From Pogona vitticeps (taxonomy: Eukaryota; Chordata; Lepidosauria; Squamata; Agamidae), in the NCBI RefSeq assembly GCF_051106095.1, contig NC_135786.1, forward strand, positions 144,631,001-144,695,000: a stretch of DNA of 64,000 bases, written 5' to 3'. The translations under genes and the position numbers were made by a program. Position 1 is the stretch's first letter. Every line of letters starts with the position of its first letter. Under the pieces are notes generated by a model. The model was given only the letters and a program-made list of their open reading frames with translations. It was not told the DNA's origin and made no database searches. Positions 56,160 through 64,000 of the stretch are shown in pieces.

Positions 56160-56428
56160 CCTCCTAAAGACAGAGATCAGACCACTTATTTGCTGGAGTG
56201 GACCAGCCGCTCCCTCAAAGTGGTTCTACCCACATCTTTCTGGCCCCTGTCACAGGTATTCCACTTTTTTGATGCAAGTAGGATTGCTCTAGTTTGGATG
56301 ATTTCTAGCACAAGTGATTGCTGGAAACAATCCAAACAAAGCCTTCTTTTTTCGATTTGCCAATATTGTGAAGAAGCTTAAAAAGAGCGCCACTTCAGGA
56401 TATCAATAAATTAAACTGTTCCTCACCG
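56160..56428. repeat. Unnamed dispersed repeat, copy 2
   Basis: It shares gtaggattgctctagtttgg..., gtgaagaagcttaaaaag and gccacttcaggatatcaata with 49075-49370. Diverged, and its ends are uncertain. Confidence 0.5.
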
Positions 56429-56582
56429 ATGTGGGTTGACTGGGAAAGTGAAGAAACAATTAAGTGTATTAGAGCTGTGTATTTGCATTTGTATCATTTT
56501 AAGAAAATAAAAGTTAAAGCAGGAGGAGACAGGACGGGGATTTTTCTTTGCTTTTCTCTTAAAGTTCTGGTTGACAACCTAC

Positions 56583-56800
56583 TCAATTTAGCTACCATCA
56601 AGTTGACTCATGGCCACTTTTTCCATAGTTTTCTAAGTACAAAAACTCAAAAATGGTTGCTAATTCTTCTTTCTAGAGACAATGCAGGTTGTCCAAGTCT
56701 ACACAGGTTGGCTCTTTTCCCAGAAGGCACAGTGGGGAGTTGAATTCTCAACCGAGTTCCACAGCCAGGTGCTCCAACCTAATGAACTATTTAGACAGCT
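56583..56800 (-). repeat. tRNA-derived SINE, antisense copy
   Basis: The minus strand gives gtggaactcggttgagaattcaactcccc (tRNA part), gccttctgggaaaagagccaacctgtgtag and gaaaactatggaaaa, matching the copy at 40078. Confidence 0.6.
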
Positions 56801-57146
56801 GAGCACAGACCAAAACAATCTTGAGTAAAACTTAAAATGAACAAAGGAACATCTGGTATAGCTTCTTCAGTCATTTATTATTAAGGCCATTGGTAGTCTG
56901 GGCTGTAACTTAGTTTTAGAGTCATTGGCAAATGGTCATTATCTTGGTGCATCCAAGCGCGGATCAAGGGAATAATCTATTTATGAATTACATATATTTT
57001 AAAATATTTTTAATATTTTTAAAATGGTTTTTAGTCTTGATTTTAACTTTGATTCATGTTTAATTGTGTTTTAATATAGTTTTGTATAGTATTTTAAAAC
57101 CTGTTTTTATTATGCTGTTTTAATTGTTGTGAGTAGATATTGAGTA

Positions 57147-57809
57147 GAGATGGGAACCAATTGGAAAAATTGTGATTTGTTTCAATTTGTGAAACAAATT
57201 GATTCATCAATTCATCAGAAAAAAATGTAACTTTGTTATTTGTGATTCATCAAATAACAAATAACAAATTTACATTTTTTTTATGAATTGATGAATCAAT
57301 GCATAAATTTGTTTTTGTCTTTAAAACCCAACAAAACATTCCCTCCTAGGCAACAAGAGACACTAAAACTGCAGAGATGTTTTCCCTGACTCTCTTCTAC
57401 AATCCCTCCATGTTCAGTGAAAATTAGGTTTCATCCATTTGAGTTATCCCCAGAAAGTGTTCTTCAGCAGCTGGCTTGGGGAAAACACAATCTTCACCAA
57501 ACTTGGAAGTACTGTAGAAAATAGTCAAGGGAAATTTCTCTGTGATATTGGTGTCATTAGATGAGTGGGGAAACTTTTCTGGGGGGGGGCATCTCTATGG
57601 GTACTTATCCAAAGCCTAATCTTCACCAGTGTTGCTGGGGTGGGGTGGGGTTTGTAGCCCAGCAAATCAATAAATCAATAAATTGCCAATAAATAAATAA
57701 ATCATCCATGTGTATTCATCAGGGGTATTGATTCATCTAAACACAAAGTGACAAAATAGCAAATTTTTTGATGAATTTTGTGATTCATTTTTAAATTTGT
57801 GCCCATTTC
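57147..57809. mobile_element. Foldback MITE, GAGATGGG ends, AT-rich interior
   Basis: It starts GAGATGGGAACC and ends GTGCCCATTTC between TA dinucleotides (57145-57146, 57810-57811). The interior has attgattcatcaattcatca and tgatgaatcaat inverted words near 57195-57300. The interior differs completely from 55421-55984 despite similar ends. Confidence 0.6.
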
Positions 57810-57811
57810 TA

Positions 57812-60018
57812 ATAGATAGATAGACAGAACAAGAGGCAGATACTTCTGCCACTCTTGATATTGTAGTTTGCCTTATTCATTTATGGGAATCAGTCTCACC
57901 TTTTGCTATGGTAATAACAACTGTGCTGCCAAGCTTGGTAAATCCTTGGCTTTGGCTACATACTTTGTTGACTGGTAATGTCAATATTTCATGATTACTC
58001 CCCACCCACCCATATTGGCCTGGACTGAAATGTAAGCCAGAGGGACATCAGGTGTTCCATCACCCCCTTGAATGGAGGCTAGAGATCAATGCTGGGTATG
58101 CTGAAGGATTCCAGTAAGAGTGCAATCAAGTTCCAGGCTGCTCATATAGTGAGACCATCAGGTGGCACTGGAAGAATAAAAATGCAAATACTGCTCAGTG
58201 AACATAGTCAGTGCAAGAGAATAAGGCTAATCCAGATCAAGGCATGAAATACCAATCTGAACAACATGGCCACCATCCGCACCAGGAGAGATATGCAAAA
58301 CAGCCTTTGGAAGAATAGGAACTGCCCTAGCAAGAGAAACAGTCTGTGTCATTGGCTGCCCTTTGCAGTAGTGTGAATTAAGAAAGTGTGGGCATTTTAT
58401 TAAGTTTAAATTTTAAGTTTATTATTATACAGTCATAGACCCGAAAATACAAAAATAAGCACATTATATAAAATATACAAAATAAGTAAATTGTTAAAAT
58501 ATATCAGCAGTATAAAACATGAGTCATGTACTTGTCTTATTATAACATTTTACGAATTCTTAAAACTGTGAATAAAAACTTAGCCACCGACTGTGTTATT
58601 AATTGGTTCTCTCCGGACAGCATTTTATTACCCATAGGGCTAATACAAAGGGCTCTAGTTCTTTGAGGCTGTGCATTATTTGTACAAAATCTTCATAGAA
58701 ACAAAAGCAGCACAAAGTAAATCCTAAGCATGCAACATTTCTCTCACAAGCGTTTCAAGCAATATTTTGATGTTAAATTTTTACCCATATTCTTGCAAAA
58801 CTATGTGTCATAAACAATGTATGTCTTATTTTATTTCACTATTATTCGAGGAAGGAATACATCTTTAAATGACAGCATAAAGTTTTTTTCCCCTAAAACT
58901 GAATTTTAAAATGGAACGTTATGTGCTCCTCATAACCTTCCCTCATGCATCTGTCTGGCCAGGAGGATTAGTCTGTAAATAACCCCCCTCCCATCCACTG
59001 TATGAGCAAAAAGTCATTCTGGGTTTAAAGTGTTCCAATGAGCATCTTAAACATGATGGTAAGTCAAGTGGCACAAATGTATTTCTATGCTGATTCTCTG
59101 CCATTGGTTTATTCTGTTCCTAGTTTCTAAGAGCAAAAGAGAACAGCTGCCTGTTTGTTTCTGCCAGAGATTCAGAATCATAAAGTCTGGCTCAGTTGCC
59201 TCAGCAACAAGGATGCATCCACACTTTTTCATGCTTTTTTTCACTAGGTAGACCTGCATTTTTCTTCCTTTCCACACTATATAAAGAAGGGTTGACAGCA
59301 GGGACAAGGAGGCAGCTGAAAGTTGTTAGCAGAATAGTGTATTTCACAATCTCCCTGAAATGGTAAAAACTGCTTGCTGGTTGCATTTGTACTCTAGGTA
59401 AAGAAACAAATTAGTTCCCCTTCCCCTTATCCTTATGCAATCCATCAATTCATTAATCTTTCTTTTTTCACACCCTTAACAGCTTCTCCTTTCCAGGTAG
59501 CAGGAATTGAGTTTCTTAGCCTTGCTTTCATTCCCAGACTGTACTGTTTTCTTATGCTATAGATGTCACTCTGGGACCGTGTTGTGAACAGTTTCCCAAG
59601 CTACTGAACAAAAAATTAATATGACATAAAATTTTAAACTATAATGGTCAAATAAAGGCTGCAGTGTAGTCTGGAAATAGAACGTCATTAAAACCATGAG
59701 GAAAAATGCCATTTCTTTTCTGCTTTGATGGGCTGTGGTTTCAAAATTTATTGACTGTTTCATTCCTGGATAAATGCCCCATTTCCCAACATCTATACTA
59801 TTTGTGAATAAGTCAATCACTGCTTTTCTTAAATGAGAACTACAAACTTAACTCTGTGATGAATAACTTAATCAAAGCTATTCACAGCACAAGCCGATTC
59901 TTGTCTCTTCAGAAATAAGTCCAGTTAGGCTGAAGTAAACCTTCCTTTGGAAACTGGACATAACTGGACAAATTCATAGTGTCAACCAGTCGTGTGGATA
60001 TGTTTACCATTTTTTGCT
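57812..60018. other. No recognisable feature
   Basis: Non-coding. An 84-codon minus-strand frame (59566-59820) and others show no motif. Largest feature-free stretch in the right half. Confidence 0.5.
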
Positions 60019-60112
60019 GGGTTAATTTATATATGATCTGATTTTATGAAGATTGGAGAGGATTCTGGGTTAATTTATATATGATAAGATTTTATGAAGG
60101 TTGGAGAGTCTA
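60019..60112. repeat. 48 bp tandem duplication
   Basis: Two copies of gggttaatttatatatgat...gattttatgaag.ttggagag (60019-60066 and 60067-60112), differing at a handful of bases. It lies just left of the MITE at 60143. Confidence 0.85.
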
Positions 60113-60142
60113 GTATATCTGGCAAGATATTTAATAGGAATA

Positions 60143-60709
60143 CAGTGGTGCCTCGAATAGCGAGCACCTCTATTAACGAAGAAACTGAATAGCGATGTGG
60201 TTTTTGGGGCATTTTTTCACCTTGATTAGCGATTTTTCCTATGGGCGATTTTTGAATAGCAATCTTCGGGACCGCACTTCGAATAGCAAGTCAGTTTTAG
60301 GTCCCCTGTTTTCGATTAGCGAGTTTTTAAACAGCTGCACAATCGCTATTTTAAAAAGGGTTTAAAGTTAAGGTTTAGGGTTTGAAATGTTTGAGATTGT
60401 AAAGTGCAGTGAATAAACCCTTTGTTAACCCAATTCGACCTTGTTCTGACTCTTTTTTAATTTGTTGTGGATTTTCCCCCCATTGAGATGCATTGAATAG
60501 ATTTCAATGCATTTCAATGGGGGAACCGTGTTTTGAATACCGAGGTTTCCTATGGAGATTTTCCATTAGTGATGGCAATTCATTCCAATTGGAATGGATT
60601 AGCCGGTTTTCAATGCATTTCAATGGGAAACTGCGTTTTGAATAGCGATGAATTTGAATAGCGAGGGTTTTTTTGGAACGGATTAACCTCGCTATTCGAG
60701 GCACCACTG
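60143..60709. mobile_element. Tigger/pogo-like MITE (AATAGCGAG subfamily)
   Basis: Starts CAGTGGTGCCTCGAATAGCG and ends CGCTATTCGAGGCACCACTG between TA dinucleotides (60141-60142, 60710-60711). The word gaatagcga recurs through the body. The termini are perfect inverted repeats of at least 20 bases. Confidence 0.9.
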
Positions 60710-60711
60710 TA

Positions 60712-61640
60712 GTTCTGCTACCATTGGTATTGAAGTTTCTAATATCTCTTGTAGCATCTGATTCACTTAACTCCAGTATCTTTGGGCGTCATTGCACACC
60801 CACCACATGTGATAAAATGTTCCTTTTTTGTGTTTACATTTCCAACATATATTTGAAATCTGGGTGCTTATTTTATCCAGAGTTGTGCGGGTCATGTACC
60901 ATCTGTACAACATTGTGTATATATTCTCTTTAAATACAACATATTTAGTTAATTTTATATTTGTTTTCCTAATTCGTTCCCATTGTTCCAGTTCAATAAA
61001 TATATCCTACATTCTGGGCCTAATCATACATGCCTTTACCACTTCATCTTATGTTTCAAAATTTAACAGAAAATTATATAATAACTTAATACATTTTCTC
61101 TCTGATTCTAGAAGAATTCTGTCAAAAGGGGAACTTTCTAGGTAAAACCCCTGGATTATTTTTTAGCAAACCTTGATAATAATTGTGATCATGCCCACCA
61201 ATCCTTTTTGGTGCCTTGATCTACTAACTCTTTTGTGTTTTGATAGAACCATCAAGATTTAAAACCTTACTGTATCTTACTATTTTCTTGTTTTCTCTCA
61301 GATATGGTAGAGCAAATGCTTCAGTTGGCATCACCCAGTGTGGTATTTTGATATGCATTTGGTTTTTCACTTTATTCCACATCAACAGAAGTACCTGCCT
61401 TAATATACGTATGGTTGTTAAATTGTTTAAAATCCTCATACCATAAGAATGCATGCCAGCTCCATTTCAAATCATATCTTTCTAATTTCAAGAGCCTTGT
61501 ATTTTCCAGTGTTGTCAACTCCTTAATCATTACTCTTCCTTGATATCCTCCTGGCATGTGGATGTGGTAAGCCTTCTTGTGAAGGACCCCTAACATGGTG
61601 AGACTGCTGTCTGAGTTCATGTGAAGTTATTTTCAAAAAG
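60712..61640 (-). mobile_element. L1 LINE ORF2 C-terminal remnant
   Basis: Minus-strand frames carry LERYDLKWSWHAFLWYEDFK (about 61475-61420), LMWNKVKNQMHIKIPHWV, TEAFALPYLRENKKIVRYSK and LDGSIKTQK (61400-61230), then, in another frame, ICWKCKHKKGTFYHMWWVC (about 60850-60790). These are the conserved L1 ORF2 C-terminal region with its Cys-rich CxxC...H...C motif. Stops and frameshifts break it. The left edge abuts the TA of the MITE at 60143-60709, and the 5' part of the element is missing. Confidence 0.85.
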
Positions 61641-61973
61641 AAAGTTGCTTTGTAAAAATTTTCTGTAAGGCTTTTCCTTATTTCTTTTCTTGACCATTTC
61701 CACAAAGGAAGTGGGGCACAAAAAACTAGCAGGAAGAGGGTGGTTCCCCCTCCAATTCTGAGAGCACAATGGGGGCACCCGGTAAGAAAGATAAAATAGG
61801 GGGAGTCGTGGCTCTCCATGTGGGAATCCACATGTGATTGCAACTACAGCAAGCCAATGAAACAAAACTCTGAACATAATCCTACACAAAGATCAAAATT
61901 TTCCCAACCTCCTCAAAACTAATAAAATTGAGTCCGCCAGGGATGTACAGCAGCAATGACTGGGTCTGAAGTC

Positions 61974-62227
61974 GAGATGGGCGTGAACCATCAAACTAGC
62001 AGTTCATGGTGGTTCGTCCTTCAGCCAAACAGGTGTTCAGCACTTCCCAGGCCCCCCTCCTCTGGCAAGCAACCACTCAGAGGTAGTACTTGGAGGATGT
62101 GGGAAGTTGTGGCACTGCCTCTGAGTGGTTGCCTGCCAAAGGAGGCAGGGATGGGAAGTCCGTGACATCTGTTTGGCCAAAGGACTAATTGACATGAACT
62201 ACCAGTTTGATGGGTCATAGCCATCTC
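61974..62227. mobile_element. Foldback MITE, GAGATGGGC family
   Basis: It starts GAGATGGGCGTGAACC and ends AGCCATCTC|TA (62228-62229). The interior is palindromic: gccaaacaggtgttcagcac left and tctgtttggcc right, with cactcagaggtag/ctgcctctgagtgg pairs. Closest relative: 3068-3322. Confidence 0.7.
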
Positions 62228-62229
62228 TA

Positions 62230-62790
62230 ATCTGGAACCAATGGAGAGTCTTACACAAAAAGTAGGCAAATCAGCATCTTTTTTCATGTTTCTGTTACCC
62301 TTATTTCTCTCTTGCGGCCATTGTTTTTCCCCTCTCCCTCTCCCTCTCTGCCTAGCAGGCTGCTGGGAAAGGGACAGACTAGCCCTGCAGAGGCCTGAAC
62401 GGAGTGCTTGTGGAGAGTATGGTAGCTATGCTACTTTCTCAACCTCACTGTGCCACTGCCTGAACAACCAATACCTCAAACCCATATATTAAGTTTGGGA
62501 TTGCTATATAAAACTGTGAACAGGGATTCCCAGTCACCAACCCAGGCACACTGCCAAGGTTCTCTACCACACTGCTGCTAAATATTATCACAGCTAAGAG
62601 CTGATTTCACAAAGGATATCAGGCAGGAGACCAAACTAGGTTCTCTTCAAAGGCAGCTCCACAGCCTGGGCACAACCTCTGAGAAGACCTTCTCTTGTGT
62701 CCTCAACAAACAAGCATCTGTAGATGGTGAGAATGAAAGAAGGACTCAGCAGATCTCAAAGCCAAGTAGCTTCTGTAGAGATAATAGGTA
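62230..62790. other. No recognisable feature
   Basis: A stretch of CT-rich sequence (about 62285-62355) and LINE-like words near 62655-62700 (ccacagcctgggcac, agaagaccttctct), too short to call. Confidence 0.45.
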
Positions 62791-62797
62791 TTTAGAT

Positions 62798-62933
62798 CAG
62801 TGGCCTCCAACCTTGGGCCTCCAGATGTTCTTGGACCTCAACTCCCAGAAATCCTGGCCAGCAGAGGTGGTGGTGAAGGCTTCTGGGAGTTGTAGTCCAG
62901 GAACATCTGGAGGCCCAGGGTTGGGGACCACTG
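62798..62933. mobile_element. hAT-type MITE with perfect 8 bp duplication
   Basis: 136 bases, the same length as 29357-29492 and the same internal aactcccagaa/ttctgggagtt core, but different termini (cagtggcctccaacc and ggttggggaccactg). Flanked by ATTTAGAT (62790-62797 and 62934-62941). Confidence 0.9.
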
Positions 62934-62944
62934 ATTTAGATAAC

Positions 62945-64000
62945 TCAAGTCATGTAGCACTTTTCAGTCTGAAAACAGATGGTTAGCCATTGAAGTTGTT
63001 GTAATAAATGACATGCTGTCTCAAACTGACCCTCTTCAACCAAATTCTATTTTTATTTATTTGTTTATTGGATTTCTCCCCCATCTAGACCAAAGGTCTA
63101 CTCTGGGCGGTTTAAAATTTAAAAACAATAAAACCAAAAACATATATTATAGATCCAAGGTGGTGAAAGTATAAGAAATTAAGCATTTAGACCAGCATTT
63201 TAGACCAGATGACATTTTCAAAAATACTTAAAGGTTTGAAATTCTGTGCAGATTGGGCATAGTGACTGTTGCATTCCTCTTCCGCCCTTATGTTTCAGCT
63301 TTTTCACTGATCTGAAAAAGACAGTGTAGTTCAATGGAAAAGAGAGACCAACCTTCAAATGCTGGTTTAGTCACAATCAGGACCTCTCAGTCAAACCAAA
63401 GCTACAGTTTGTTTTCAGGATAAAAATGGGGAGACGGGAACTAAAGAAAAGGATCCATCTACTGTACATTGCTAGTGCATATAAACAAGGAAACAGTGAC
63501 ATTTGACTACACATATGGGATTCTGCTGATATTCTTATAAGATAGTTGGGCCTTTTTTCTATCAGTTTTTACACCCTACCGATCCACCACAGCATTTCCC
63601 CCATGAGTGACACATTGTCATCTGATTTACAGTGGAAAAATATCAGAGGAAAGGGAGGACAAACTGCAGAAATTACTGGTTGGAACCCTATTAAATTTTT
63701 ACACCAGCTATAATACAATGGGCATAAATCTCAGATGTGAATAGCCTCAAGTTAAGAAGTCAGCATAGAAATTTTCTGATGTTCTGCTATGTGCATCAGC
63801 ACATATAACAAATATGATTCCGACCATGGTGGGGGGCAGTGAAGCAAGGTGTGAGTTACATCACAGATACAGATAGAATATTTTGTTGTGAAAACTCCCA
63901 CACTCAGTATATGTTGGTTTGTTTCATTGGTATAGACGCTTATTATAGTATTACTGTAGATATATATGACAGTCTGTTCATAATCCAGTTTAAAACCATG
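62945..64000. other. One LINE tail at 63050-63150, otherwise featureless
   Basis: At 63050-63150, tttatttatttgtttattgg...catctagaccaaaggtctactctgggcggttt is the 3' end of an L2-like LINE on the minus strand. A tRNA-like phrase near 63325-63400 may be a SINE head. Nothing else recognised. Confidence 0.5.

Overview
The window reads as a squamate reptile, most likely a lizard, and as gene-poor intergenic or intronic DNA. The pointers are a full-length RTE-BovB LINE, several Sauria SINE copies whose 3' ends share a motif with that LINE, L2-like and L1 LINE remnants, CORE/MIR-like and other tRNA-derived SINEs, many TA-flanked Tigger/pogo-like MITEs, and long young microsatellites. I found no host protein gene, tRNA, rRNA or CRISPR array that I can defend. 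These assignments rest on recognising motifs, not on database searches.

Layout. 1-9 kb: old SINEs, two short hairpin elements with 13-14 bp target duplications (996-1227, 7939-8082), three Sauria SINE pieces and AT-rich DNA. 10-20 kb: tetranucleotide and trinucleotide microsatellites, Tigger-like MITEs, LINE 3' ends. 21.2-24.4 kb: the centrepiece, a BovB element with an uninterrupted 1009-codon ORF and a perfect 10 bp target site duplication. 24.4-26 kb: an old antisense L2-like LINE. 28.4-29.5 kb: one MITE inserted in another, then a hAT MITE with a perfect 8 bp duplication. 32-35.3 kb: decayed LINE coding remnants, including an old RTE relative of BovB. 37-43.6 kb: SINEs, microsatellites and a four-armed foldback MITE. 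45.8-47.6 kb: a sense L2-like LINE interrupted by another LINE tail. 49.9-51.3 kb: a GC-richer island with two overlapping open frames that I could not identify. 52-57.8 kb: foldback elements, SINEs and an inverted pair of hammerhead-like motifs. 60-63 kb: an antisense L1 ORF2 remnant next to a MITE, another foldback element and a second hAT MITE.

How the parts relate. The BovB protein is the plausible engine for the Sauria SINEs, which carry almost the same 14-base 3' motif. The MITEs have no transposase in the window and depend on sources elsewhere. A theme that crosses several repeat loci (1.1, 4.5, 8.0, 18.6 and 54.9 kb) is a CUGANGA...GAAA arrangement with a pairable stem between the halves, as in hammerhead ribozymes of Penelope-like elements. 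That is the observation I would check first after the intact BovB.
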